From: Streptosporangiaceae bacterium | GTDB taxonomy: Bacteria > Actinomycetota > Actinomycetes > Streptosporangiales > Streptosporangiaceae | Assembly (NCBI GenBank): GCA_030040475.1 | Contig: JASHTQ010000533.1 | Coordinates: forward strand, 1-19,622 | DNA: 19,622 nt | Reading direction: 5' to 3' | Shown here: one piece after another, positions 1 to 6,545 of the stretch | Numbering within the stretch: position 1 is the first letter of the stretch | Layout: each line of letters starts with the position of its first letter | Position numbers and translations under genes: made by a program | Notes under the pieces: generated by a model | Database searches by the model: none | The model's input: the letters and a program-made list of their open reading frames with translations, nothing else | Told to the model about the DNA's origin: nothing

Positions 1-378
1 CGATACCTCGATCGTCCGGCCGTCGACGTCGAAGAACCGGAACCCGTAGCCGCCGCCGAGGGTATCCACCGGTCCCGGCTCGCTGACCAGGGTGATGCCC
101 GCCGCGCCGAGGCGCTGCGCCAGCTCGTCGACGTGCCAGGGATCCTCCGCGCCGAACGCGATCAGGTCCAGGCGCTTGTCGCCCTCGCGCAGCCGCAGCA
201 CGTACTGCTCCGGCGAGCCCTCTGCGGCCAGGAACGCGACGCCGCTGTCGCCGCCCACCTGGGTGAGCCCCCAGACGCTGGTGTAGAACTCCAGTTGCTT
301 GGCGAAGTCGGGCACCGCGATATCCACGTGCCGCAGGTGGCTGATGAGTCGTCCAGACCGGTCAGGCCGTTCAGGCAT
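1..378 (-). CDS. VOC-fold (glyoxalase / extradiol dioxygenase-like) protein, 3' end outside window
   Basis: The minus-strand frame from ATG at 378 runs open to the left edge, giving 126 residues and no stop, so the gene is partial. The start LRHVDIAVPDFAKQLEFYTS is the first beta-alpha unit of a vicinal-oxygen-chelate domain, with His17 as likely metal ligand. The end, GYGFRFFDVDGRTIEVS, matches the closing strands, where the Glu is usually a ligand. VOC proteins bind a divalent metal and act as ring-cleaving dioxygenases, glyoxalases, epimerases or isomerases; which one applies here is not decidable. A GGAGAG sequence about 10 nt upstream supports the start. The ATG overlaps the end of the upstream FAH gene by 8 bp, which implies translational coupling and a shared substrate pathway. 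The VOC assignment is firm; the exact activity is unknown. Confidence 0.85.
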   Translation of the reverse strand, partial: MPERPDRSGRLISHLRHVDIAVPDFAKQLEFYTSVWGLTQVGGDSGVAFLAAEGSPEQYVLRLREGDKRLDLIAFGAEDPWHVDELAQRLGAAGITLVSEPGPVDTLGGGYGFRFFDVDGRTIEVS

Positions 379-1369
379 GCGAGTCGAGCCTCTCCAAGAC
401 GCAGGTATTCCGTTGACTGCCGAGCCCTGTGATCTCGGCGTCCATGACGTCGCCGGGGGCGAGGAAGACGCCCCAGTGCGCTCCGTTGCCAGCGGGCGAG
501 CCGGTGAGCAGCAGGTCACCAGGGGCGAGGGGAACGAGCGCTGAGGCGTAGGACACCAGCCTCGGGATATCGAAGATCATGTCCTTGCCCCGCTCGTCCT
601 GCCGCACGACGCCGTTGTGCCGCAGCGTGATCGTCAGGTCGTGCGGATCGGGAACGAACGCGGCGGGCACCAGGTAGGGGCCGGTGGGCAGGAACGTGGG
701 CCGGTTTTTCGCCCGGACCCAGTCGGTGCCGATCCGCTCCAGGTCCGGCCGGTACACCAGGTCACGGGTGGTGATGTCGTTGCAGATGGTGTAACCGGCG
801 ATGTACCGCGGCGCGTCCCGCACGGCGACCCGCCGGGCAGGACGGCCGATCACGACCGCGATCTCCAGCTCCCAGTCGTGCTTGGTGCCCTCCAGCGGCA
901 GTATCACGTCGTCGCCGGGCCCGCACAGCGCGCTCGGCAGCCCGGCGAACAGGTACGGCTCGCCGCTTGCCGCCCGCGCGTCCATCATGGCCTCGGCCTC
1001 CGCCCGGTCGCCGCCTTCGGAGACGTGCAGGTCGATCACATGCCGCCGGTAGTTGGCGCCGCACTGCAGGATCTGCCCGGGCCGGATCGGGGGCAGCACG
1101 CGCAGCCCGTCCAGCGGCCGCCAGCCCGCCGCGGTAGTCCCCGCCTCGGCGAGCTCGGTGGTGCCCGTCTCGGCGAGCTCGGTGGTGCCCGTCTCGGCGA
1201 GCTCGGCCATCGTCCGCATCGCGGCGTCCCAGTCGGCGAGCAGCGGCGCGGTGCTGTCACCGATCGCGCGGACCCGGCCGCCGGCGACCAGGCCAGCGAA
1301 CTCGCGCTGTCCGTCGGCGAACATGCCCACCGCGAACGGGCCCGCGTGGCTGCCCGGACTGTAGGTCAC
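371..1369 (-). CDS. Fumarylacetoacetate hydrolase (FAH) family protein, FAH1
   Basis: This 332-residue protein has a short N-terminal domain (about 1-85) and a FAH catalytic domain (about 90-325). Metal-site signatures are WELEIAVVIG (Glu167, Glu169) and YTICNDITTRDL (Asp198), with GANYRRHVIDLH supplying the lid His. FAH enzymes hydrolyse C-C bonds of beta-diketo acids, decarboxylate or isomerise oxo-dienoates, using Mg2+ or Mn2+; the substrate here is unknown. I chose GTG at 1369 because GGAGG lies 5 nt upstream and the protein then starts VTYSPGSHAGPFAVG like its family. The frame is open to an ATG at 1447, but that would put the promoter inside the gene. Residues about 54-79 are a tandem repeat (ELAETGTT units). 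It is first gene of a two-gene operon with the VOC protein and has its own promoter and dyad downstream of LysR1. Confidence 0.9.
   Translation of the reverse strand: MTYSPGSHAGPFAVGMFADGQREFAGLVAGGRVRAIGDSTAPLLADWDAAMRTMAELAETGTTELAETGTTELAEAGTTAAGWRPLDGLRVLPPIRPGQILQCGANYRRHVIDLHVSEGGDRAEAEAMMDARAASGEPYLFAGLPSALCGPGDDVILPLEGTKHDWELEIAVVIGRPARRVAVRDAPRYIAGYTICNDITTRDLVYRPDLERIGTDWVRAKNRPTFLPTGPYLVPAAFVPDPHDLTITLRHNGVVRQDERGKDMIFDIPRLVSYASALVPLAPGDLLLTGSPAGNGAHWGVFLAPGDVMDAEITGLGSQRNTCVLERLDSHA
1147..1209. repeat. 24-bp in-frame tandem repeat inside FAH1
   Basis: Two perfect 24-bp copies occupy 1147-1170 and 1171-1194, followed by a partial third copy to about 1209. Each copy encodes eight residues (TELAETGT on the coding strand), so loss or gain of a unit keeps the frame. 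The repeat falls in the linker between the N-terminal and catalytic FAH domains, where length changes should be tolerated. Confidence 0.9.
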
Positions 1370-1404
1370 GCCCACCTCCCAGCGATTGCGGCCGATTGCC
1401 GTAA

Positions 1405-1432
1405 ACCCTAGGAGTGGGCCTCTGACCTGCAA
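1405..1432 (-). promoter_or_regulatory. Candidate promoter of FAH1-VOC operon
   Basis: On the minus strand, TTGCAG (1432-1427) and TAGGGT (1410-1405) are separated by 16 bp, close to the actinobacterial housekeeping pattern. The start site would be near 1398, leaving a leader of about 29 nt that contains the GGAGG. It lies between the LysR1 stop and FAH1, so FAH1-VOC can be transcribed separately from LysR1. Prediction from sequence only. Confidence 0.45.
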
Positions 1433-1445
1433 AATATTGATTCGC

Positions 1446-1458
1446 AATACCTGGCATA
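1446..1458 (-). promoter_or_regulatory. Candidate LysR operator, site A (TATGCCAGGTATT)
   Basis: Read on the minus strand this is TATGCCAGGTATT, a near-dyad (ATGCC-A-GGTAT, one mismatch). It shares its first nine bases with site B and eight with site C. It is centred 42 bp upstream of the first base of the candidate FAH1 -10 box, near -54 from the predicted start, where a LysR-type activator normally binds. See sites B (3448-3460) and C (7385-7397). Confidence 0.55.
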
Positions 1459-1468
1459 AGCAGCCAGG

Positions 1469-2383
1469 TCACAGTTCCTTGGCCACCTCGGCCACGATGG
1501 ACCGCAGCCACCGCAGCGCCGGATCGCCGCTGCGGGTGGGGTGCCACCACGCCGCCTCGACCAGCTCGGCCGTCCCGAACGGCGGCTCGCACACGGTGAC
1601 CCGGGCGGTGGCGGCCACCCGCCGGGCGAGCCGTTCGGGGACGATCGCCAGCAGGTCGGTCCCTGCGACGACGAACGGCAGCGGAAGCCAGCCGACCGTG
1701 GTCACCTGGATGTGCCGCGGCACGCCGAGCGCCTCGAGAACGCGCTCCACCGCGCTGAGGCTCCCCGGCGGCTGCCCGAACGTGGCGACGGCGAGCGGGA
1801 GTTCCGCGATGTCGTCCAGGGTGAGCTCGCCCCTGGTCAGCCGTGGGTTGGCCGGGTCGGTGATGCACACAAACCGGTCCCGGAAGATCACCTTCGACTC
1901 GCCGAGGAACGCGAAGCCGGTCGGACCGATCATCAGGTCGTGCTGCAGCAGGGCGCGGTCGCTCTCGTGCAGGTCCGGCGGGAGCGGGTTGATCGTCAGC
2001 CCGACGCCCGGGGCGACCTCGTGCGCGCCGCGCAGCAGCGGGTCGATCAGGACGGTGACCGCATAGTCGGACATGACCAGGGAGAACGTGCGGGTGCTCG
2101 TTGCCGGATCGAACTCCGGCCGCGCGTCAAGCGTCCTTTCCACCTGGCGCAGCGCGTCGCGGACGTCGGGCAGCAGCCGCTCGGCCAGCGGCGTCAGCCG
2201 GTATTCACGCCCGTCGCGGACCAGCAGCTCATCGGCGAAGTGACGGCGCAGCCTGGCCAGCGCGCCGCTCATCGCAGGCTGGCTCATGTTGGTCTTCTCG
2301 GCCGCCCTGGTCAGGTTGCGGTCCTCCAGCAGTGCGGCCAGCGTGACGAGCAGGTTGAGGTCGATCGACGAGACGTTTCCCAT
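1469..2383 (-). CDS. LysR-type transcriptional regulator, NodD/NahR-like (LysR1)
   Basis: This is a 304-residue LysR regulator with an N-terminal winged HTH at about 8-68 (IDLNLLVTLAALLEDRNLT, then MSQPAMSGALARLRRHF) and a periplasmic-binding-like effector domain at about 98-300. LTPLAERLLPDVRDAL is the usual linker helix. The effector domain (SDYAVTVLIDPLLRG, HDLMIGP, FRDRFVCITDPANPRL) resembles the NodD/NahR/LinR group, which senses aromatic or related small molecules. ATG 2383 is preferred, with GAGG 6 nt upstream; ATG 2395 abuts its GGAGG too closely. It is divergent from its paralogue LysR2 across 75 bp and precedes FAH1 on the same strand. It probably activates the surrounding catabolic operons; the inducer is unknown. 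Confidence 0.92.
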   Translation of the reverse strand: MGNVSSIDLNLLVTLAALLEDRNLTRAAEKTNMSQPAMSGALARLRRHFADELLVRDGREYRLTPLAERLLPDVRDALRQVERTLDARPEFDPATSTRTFSLVMSDYAVTVLIDPLLRGAHEVAPGVGLTINPLPPDLHESDRALLQHDLMIGPTGFAFLGESKVIFRDRFVCITDPANPRLTRGELTLDDIAELPLAVATFGQPPGSLSAVERVLEALGVPRHIQVTTVGWLPLPFVVAGTDLLAIVPERLARRVAATARVTVCEPPFGTAELVEAAWWHPTRSGDPALRWLRSIVAEVAKEL

Positions 2384-2402
2384 CAGGGGCCTCATCCTCC
2401 GG

Positions 2403-2416
2403 TTACGATCCGGTAA
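2403..2416. promoter_or_regulatory. Imperfect dyad TTAC-N6-GTAA between divergent LysR genes
   Basis: TTACGATCCGGTAA has inverted TTAC/GTAA arms around a GATC-containing core and fits the LysR T-N11-A pattern. It lies in the 75-bp intergenic region of the twin regulators, so autoregulation is plausible. A second, looser element, TTATCCAGGCCAAA (2431-2444), resembles the TATGCCAGG operator with one base missing. No clear -35/-10 pair was identified for either LysR gene. Confidence 0.35.
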
Positions 2417-2458
2417 AGACCTCGTGACATTTATCCAGGCCAAAGTCAGCATAGGGCC

Positions 2459-3385
2459 ATGTCGGTCGGAGGCGTCGATCTGAACCTGCTGATAACGCTG
2501 CGGGCGCTCCTGGAGGAGGAGAACGTCACGCACGCGGGTTCGCGGCTCGGGATGAGCCAGCCGTCCATGTCCATCGCGCTGGGCCGACTGCGCCGGCATT
2601 ACAAGGACGAGCTGCTCGTCCGCAACGGGCGGGGCTACTGCCTCACGCCGCTGGCGCGAGCCCTGCTGCCATCGGTCACCGAGTCGCTGCGGCTGGTGGA
2701 CGGGGCCTTCGGGCGCACCGAGACGTTCGTGCCCGGCAAGAGCAACCAGGTCTTCCGCATCCTGCTGTCGGACTACGCGGTCACCGTGCTGATCGAGCCG
2801 ATGCTTCGCCGGGTGCACGAGGAGGCGCCGATGGTGGGGCTGAACCTGTCCCCGATCCCGCCTGACATGCAGGACAGCGACCGCGGGTTGCGGGACCACG
2901 ACCTGCTGATCGGGCCGCTGGGGTTCGCGTTTCCCGGCGAGTGCGAGGTGCTCTTCCGGGACCGCTGGGTGTGCATCACCGACCCGGCCAACCCCCGGCT
3001 GCGCGACGGCTGGCTGTCGCTTGAGGACATCGATGCGCTCCCGCACGCCTGCGCATTCCTCGGCCACTCCGGGCTGAACCCGGCCGATCGCCTGCTGGAC
3101 GAGCTGGGGGTGCGGCGGCGGGTGCAGGTGAGAGTGGCCGGCCTGCTGCCGCTGCCGTTCGTCGTCGCGGGCACCGATCTGGTGGCGATGGTCCCCGAGC
3201 GCCTCGCCCGCCGGGTGGCGAGCATGGCAGGGGTCCTCGTGGTGGAGCCGCCGTTCGGGCACCTCGACCTGATCGAGGCCGTGTGGTGGCACCCCGCCCG
3301 TTCTGCCGACCCCGCGCTCGGCTGGCTGCGCGGTGTGCTGAAGGACACCGCGGCCGCCCTTGCCCCTGCCGCGCCACGGCGCTGA
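2459..3385 (+). CDS. LysR-type transcriptional regulator, NodD/NahR-like (LysR2)
   Basis: This 308-residue protein has the same architecture as LysR1: winged HTH at about 6-66 (VDLNLLITLRALLEEENVT, MSQPSMSIALGRLRRHY) and effector domain at about 97-295. The two share long near-identical blocks, for example LPLPFVVAGTDLVAMVPERL here and LPLPFVVAGTDLLAIVPERL in LysR1, so they are recent paralogues or an old duplicated pair kept together. ATG 2459 aligns with the LysR1 start, but its ribosome site is poor (AGGG 2 nt away). It faces the SDR1-cupin-SDR2 operon, which starts 107 bp downstream behind operator site B. It may divide labour with LysR1 by inducer or form mixed oligomers; this is inference. 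Confidence 0.92.
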   Translation: MSVGGVDLNLLITLRALLEEENVTHAGSRLGMSQPSMSIALGRLRRHYKDELLVRNGRGYCLTPLARALLPSVTESLRLVDGAFGRTETFVPGKSNQVFRILLSDYAVTVLIEPMLRRVHEEAPMVGLNLSPIPPDMQDSDRGLRDHDLLIGPLGFAFPGECEVLFRDRWVCITDPANPRLRDGWLSLEDIDALPHACAFLGHSGLNPADRLLDELGVRRRVQVRVAGLLPLPFVVAGTDLVAMVPERLARRVASMAGVLVVEPPFGHLDLIEAVWWHPARSADPALGWLRGVLKDTAAALAPAAPRR

Positions 3386-3447
3386 CGGCCCTCCAGTGCT
3401 GGCGGCCTCCCGTGCTGGCGGCACCCCCGCCGCCCATCGACATCGGA

Positions 3448-3460
3448 TATGCCAGGCATA
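3448..3460 (+). promoter_or_regulatory. Candidate LysR operator, site B (TATGCCAGGCATA)
   Basis: TATGCCAGGCATA is a perfect dyad (TATGCC-A-GGCATA) and a perfect T-N11-A LysR box. It is the most symmetric of three copies in the island. It lies between the LysR2 stop and SDR1, centred 39 bp before the SDR1 ATG. That is closer to the predicted -10 (25 bp) than at the other sites (42-43 bp), so the promoter or start of SDR1 may differ from my call, or the site may act differently here. Confidence 0.6.
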
Positions 3461-3478
3461 GCCCGGCCCGCGCGGTGT

Positions 3479-3484
3479 TACCGT
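3479..3484 (+). promoter_or_regulatory. Possible -10 box for SDR1-cupin-SDR2 operon
   Basis: TACCGT fits TANNNT and would start transcription near 3491, two bases before the ATG at 3493, giving a nearly leaderless message. This would explain the lack of a Shine-Dalgarno sequence before that ATG. No -35 is recognisable; its place is covered by site B. Confidence 0.25.
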
Positions 3485-3492
3485 TCCCGCTC

Positions 3493-4239
3493 ATGGGAAG
3501 CGCAGCGGAAGCCGCCCGCGTGGCGATCGTGACCGGTGGTGCCGGGGGTCTTGGCCGCGCGGTCAGCGCACGTTTGCGCGCCGACGGGTTCCGCGTCGCG
3601 GTCGCGGACCTCGAGGACCTCGACCCCGGTCCGGCGCACCAGGCCGGCGATCCCGGGCTGATCGCGGTGCCCGTGGACGTCACCGATGCCTGCTCCGCAG
3701 CCGCGATGCGCGACCGGGTCCTCGGCCACTGGGGCCGCGTCGACGTGCTCGTCAACAACGCAGGCGTCGCGGGGCCGACAAGCCCGGTGGCCGACTACCC
3801 GCCGGACGCCTGGCAGCGCGTGATCGCGGTCAACCTGACCGGTGTCTTCCACTGCACCCGCGCGTGCCTGCCGGCCATGATCGCTGCCGGGTACGGCCGG
3901 ATCGTGAGCATCGCCTCGATCGCAGGCAAGGACGGCAACCCGCGCATGTCCGCGTACTCCGCGTCCAAGGCCGGGGTGATCGCGTTCACCAAATCGGTCG
4001 CCAGGGAAGTGGCGCAGACCGGTGTCCTTGCGAACTGCGTCGTGCCGGGGGTGATCGACGCGGGCCTGACCGACAAGGCCCCCGAGGAGGAGCGCCGGCT
4101 GTTCCTGTCGCGCGTCCCGATGGGCCGCATGGGGCGGCCCGACGAGCTCGCCGAGCTGGTCTCCTGGCTCGCCTCCGAGCGCTGCTCGTTCAGCACCGGC
4201 GCGACATTCGACCTGTCCGGCGGGCGGGCGGTCTACTGA
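3493..4239 (+). CDS. Short-chain dehydrogenase/reductase, classical type (SDR1)
   Basis: This 248-residue classical SDR has a Rossmann motif TGGAGGLG (14-21) and an acidic residue after beta2 (ADLED, Asp39) that favours NAD(H). NNAG lies at 88-91, and the catalytic set is Asn114, Ser142, Tyr155 and Lys159 (YSASK). It should oxidise a secondary alcohol or reduce a ketone in the cytoplasm. ATG 3493 lacks a ribosome site; GTG 3520 (V10) has GGAAG 8 nt upstream and is an alternative. It is first of a three-gene operon: the cupin starts 12 nt after its stop and SDR2 follows. The substrate is unknown, but pairing with FAH hydrolases suggests formation of a beta-keto acid for C-C cleavage. Confidence 0.9.
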   Translation: MGSAAEAARVAIVTGGAGGLGRAVSARLRADGFRVAVADLEDLDPGPAHQAGDPGLIAVPVDVTDACSAAAMRDRVLGHWGRVDVLVNNAGVAGPTSPVADYPPDAWQRVIAVNLTGVFHCTRACLPAMIAAGYGRIVSIASIAGKDGNPRMSAYSASKAGVIAFTKSVAREVAQTGVLANCVVPGVIDAGLTDKAPEEERRLFLSRVPMGRMGRPDELAELVSWLASERCSFSTGATFDLSGGRAVY

Positions 4240-4251
4240 AGGAGCTTTCCT

Positions 4252-4767
4252 ATGCCCACGATTCCACGCCGGGTCGTGACCGGCCATGACGATCGCGGCG
4301 TCTCCGTCTTCACGTCCGACGGGCCGGTGCCCGTGGTGCGCACCGCGCCGGACGGCGCGCTGTTCTACGAGATCTGGGGCACTGGCCCGGCGCCGGCGCC
4401 GATCGGCGCCGACGCGCCGGACCCGACGGTCGGCGCGCTGAGCGTGCCGCCCACGCCGAACGGCACAAAGATCCGGATCAACGAGTTCCCGCCCGGCGTG
4501 GTGTCGCCGATGCACCGCACGCAGTCGGTGGACTACGGGATCGTGCTGTCCGGCGAGGTGGTGCTGGTGCTCGACGACGGCGAGGCGGTGCTGCGGGCCG
4601 GCGACGTCGTGGTGCAGCGGGGTACGAACCACCGCTGGGAAAACCGATCGGCGCAGACCACGCGAATGGCGTTCGTCCTGGTAGACGGGGCGTTTACGGC
4701 GGAACTGCTGGCGTCGCTCGGGAGCGACGTGCTCGGCGGGCTGCTGCACGACCCGATGGAGGCGTGA
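4252..4767 (+). CDS. Cupin-domain protein
   Basis: This 171-residue protein has a single cupin barrel at about 74-145. Motif 1 is MHRTQSVDYGIVLSGE, in which the usual second His is Thr90. Motif 2 is GDVVVQRGTNHRWEN, with His127. Metal ligation would therefore rest on His88, His127 and perhaps Asp94, so the protein may be a metal enzyme with a reduced ligand set or a binding protein. The N-terminal 70 residues are not recognised. AAGGAG lies 7 nt before ATG 4252, the best ribosome site in this operon. The gene is 12 nt after SDR1 and 4 nt before SDR2, so it is co-transcribed and probably acts on the same pathway. Single-domain cupins of this kind include isomerases, dioxygenases and decarboxylases; no choice can be made. 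Confidence 0.85.
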   Translation: MPTIPRRVVTGHDDRGVSVFTSDGPVPVVRTAPDGALFYEIWGTGPAPAPIGADAPDPTVGALSVPPTPNGTKIRINEFPPGVVSPMHRTQSVDYGIVLSGEVVLVLDDGEAVLRAGDVVVQRGTNHRWENRSAQTTRMAFVLVDGAFTAELLASLGSDVLGGLLHDPMEA

Positions 4768-4771
4768 GGCG

Positions 4772-5569
4772 ATGGAGTACGGGCTGGCAGGCCGGACGTT
4801 CGTCGTCACCGGGGCGGCCCGCGGTCAGGGGGCGGCCGAGGCGGACCTCCTGGTGGGCGAGGGGGCGCGGGTCATCGGCGCGGACATCCTCGACGCGGAG
4901 GGCACGGCGCTCGCGGAACGGCTGACGGCAGTCGGCCCTGGCACGATGGAGTACCGGCATCTCGACGTGTCAGCCGAACTAGGGTGGGCCGACCTGGCCG
5001 CGCACCTGGGCGGCGGCCCCGTCCACGGTCTGGTCAACAACGCAGGCGTGCCGTACCGGGCGCGCCTGGCGGACATGGACGTCGCAGGCTGGAACCGGGT
5101 CATCGGGATCAACCTGACCGGTGCCATGCTCGGCATGCGGACGCTGGCACCGCTGATGCCCGCCGACGGCACCGCGTCCATCGTGAACATCGGGTCGATC
5201 GCGGGCCTGCACGCCCACCATGCCCTCGCGTACACCGTGTCGAAGTGGGGGCTGCGCGGGCTGACCAAGGTCGCCGCGCTCGAGCTCGCGCCGCGTGGGA
5301 TCCGGGTGAATGCGGTCCACCCCGGCCCGATCGACACACCGATCTCGGCAGGGGCCGATCCGGTGTTCCTGCGGGTCACGGTGGAGCAGACGCTGCTCGG
5401 CCGGGAGGGACGGCCCGCGGAGGTGGCCCACTTGGTCGTGTTCCTGCTGTCCGACCTGGCCTCCTACATCACCGGGGCGGAGATCCCCGTGGACGGCGGC
5501 CACACCTCGCACGGCGGCACGAAGCCGATCGTGGACGCCCTCGCCCGCGCGCACCTGCCGCAGCCGTAA
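4772..5569 (+). CDS. Short-chain dehydrogenase/reductase, classical type (SDR2)
   Basis: This 265-residue classical SDR has cofactor motif TGAARGQG (13-20), Asp38 after beta2 (GADILD, suggesting NAD(H)) and NNAG at 89-92. Catalytic residues are Asn114, Ser142, Tyr154 and Lys158 (YTVSK). The TGAARGQG/PGPIDTP pattern resembles 3-alpha/20-beta-hydroxysteroid-type and similar NAD-dependent alcohol dehydrogenases. A tail of about 20 residues (SHGGTKPIVDALARAHLPQP) extends past the usual SDR end. It starts 4 nt after the cupin stop, third in the SDR1 operon. It is only moderately similar to SDR1, so the two likely handle different steps or stereoisomers. Its 3' three-quarters lie antisense to an open extension of FAH2 on the other strand. 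Confidence 0.92.
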   Translation: MEYGLAGRTFVVTGAARGQGAAEADLLVGEGARVIGADILDAEGTALAERLTAVGPGTMEYRHLDVSAELGWADLAAHLGGGPVHGLVNNAGVPYRARLADMDVAGWNRVIGINLTGAMLGMRTLAPLMPADGTASIVNIGSIAGLHAHHALAYTVSKWGLRGLTKVAALELAPRGIRVNAVHPGPIDTPISAGADPVFLRVTVEQTLLGREGRPAEVAHLVVFLLSDLASYITGAEIPVDGGHTSHGGTKPIVDALARAHLPQP

Positions 5570-6544
5570 GTGGCGCGGTCCCCTCGGCTGGCCCCGTCTG
5601 GCCGTCGGGATCTGCGGGGCCGGGGCCGGGTCGACGATCTTGTTGCTGACCCGGCCGATGCCTTCGACCTCGAGGGTGACCACGTCACCGGCCACCAGCG
5701 GCGGGGGAGTGCGCTGCCCGGTGCGGCCCCAGACCTCGGCCAGGCAGCCGCGGTGGCAGGTGCCCGAGGCCAGCAGGTCGCCGGGGGCGACGGCCGCGCC
5801 ACGGGAGGCGAAGCTGATCAGCTCCTCGAACGTGAACGCGCAGTTGGCCAGGGAGTCCTCGCCCAGCAGCTCGCTGTTGATCCAGGCGCGCATGGTGAGA
5901 TCGAGGAGGCCGCCGGCGGTCTTGAACGGCTCGAGCTCGTCCGCGGTCACCAGGTAGGGGCCGAGGGTATGGGCGCCGTCCTTGCCCTTGAAGAACCCGA
6001 ACGGCATCCGGCCCTCGGTGCGCTGGACGTCCCGCGCCGACCAGTCGTTGAAGATCGTGTAGCCGACGATCCCGGCGGCCGCGTCCTCGGGGGTGAGGTT
6101 CCTCCCGTGGGCACCGTAGACCACCCCCACCTCGAGCTCGAAATCGAATTCCTGTGAGCCGGGGAACCGCTCCACGTCGTCGAAGGCGCCAAGGCCCGCG
6201 TGCGGGTTGGTGAAGTAGAAGCACGGCGCGGCGTACCACTGCTCGGGCACCGGGTCGTGCGCGCCCTCCTGCGACTTGCGGACGCCCTCGATGTGGGCCT
6301 CGAAGGAGACCGAGTCCCGGATCGACGCCGGGTGCAGCGGCGGAAGCAGCCGCACATGGCCGGCGGCCGGGCCCAGCGCGGCGTAGGCGAGGGCCTCTTC
6401 TCCCGCCGTGAGCAACGCGGTGCGCCCGCCCTGCCTGATCAGGTCGTCGATATCCGCGCCGGCCGGGAGCGGGTACAGCCGTTCTCTGGCGCCGACAACG
6501 CCGTCCCGTGTGCTGCCCTCATGCTCATATCGGGCGAACTTCAT
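4979..6544 (-). CDS. FAH-family hydrolase (FAH2) with a stop-free C-terminal extension antisense to SDR2
   Basis: Residues 1-310 are a complete FAH protein: N-terminal domain about 1-70, lid His84 (SFEAHIEGVRKS), metal ligands Glu136 and Glu138 (FDFELEVGVVYG) and Asp167 (YTIFNDWSARDVQ). The domain ends at GIGRVSNKIVDP, near position 5620. No in-frame stop follows until TAG at 4979, so the frame encodes 521 residues. About 196 of these are Arg/His/Val/Gly-rich and lie directly antisense to SDR2, with no family resemblance. Either the true end has been lost or a long read-through tail is really made. ATG 6544 follows the SDR3 stop by one base, implying coupled translation. Role: hydrolytic C-C cleavage of a diketo or oxo-dienoic acid, substrate unknown, likely fed by SDR3. 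Confidence 0.85.
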   Translation of the reverse strand: MKFARYEHEGSTRDGVVGARERLYPLPAGADIDDLIRQGGRTALLTAGEEALAYAALGPAAGHVRLLPPLHPASIRDSVSFEAHIEGVRKSQEGAHDPVPEQWYAAPCFYFTNPHAGLGAFDDVERFPGSQEFDFELEVGVVYGAHGRNLTPEDAAAGIVGYTIFNDWSARDVQRTEGRMPFGFFKGKDGAHTLGPYLVTADELEPFKTAGGLLDLTMRAWINSELLGEDSLANCAFTFEELISFASRGAAVAPGDLLASGTCHRGCLAEVWGRTGQRTPPPLVAGDVVTLEVEGIGRVSNKIVDPAPAPQIPTARRGQPRGPRHLRLRQVRAGEGVHDRLRAAVRGVAAVHGDLRPGDVGGQVGQQEHDQVGHLRGPSLPAEQRLLHRDPQEHRIGPCRDRCVDRAGVDRIHPDPTRRELERGDLGQPAQPPLRHGVREGMVGVQARDRPDVHDGRGAVGGHQRCQRPHAEHGTGQVDPDDPVPACDVHVRQARPVRHACVVDQTVDGAAAQVRGQVGPP

Positions 6545-6545
6545 C

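Noticed and set aside
617..1411. 264-codon plus-strand open frame
   Set aside because: Antisense shadow of FAH1; Arg/Gly/His-rich, no family motif, and FAH1 has full catalytic signatures.
3396..3422. Direct repeat GTGCTGGCGGC, two copies
   Set aside because: Only 11 bp in GC-rich intergenic DNA; too short to support a function.
2384..3424. N-terminal extension of the LysR1 frame to 3424 (651 codons)
   Set aside because: The added 347 codons lie antisense to LysR2; the HTH begins at ATG 2383 as in the paralogue and a GAGG lies upstream.
3478..4809. 443-codon minus-strand open frame
   Set aside because: Antisense to SDR1 and the cupin, with Arg/His/Asp composition typical of GC-rich shadows.
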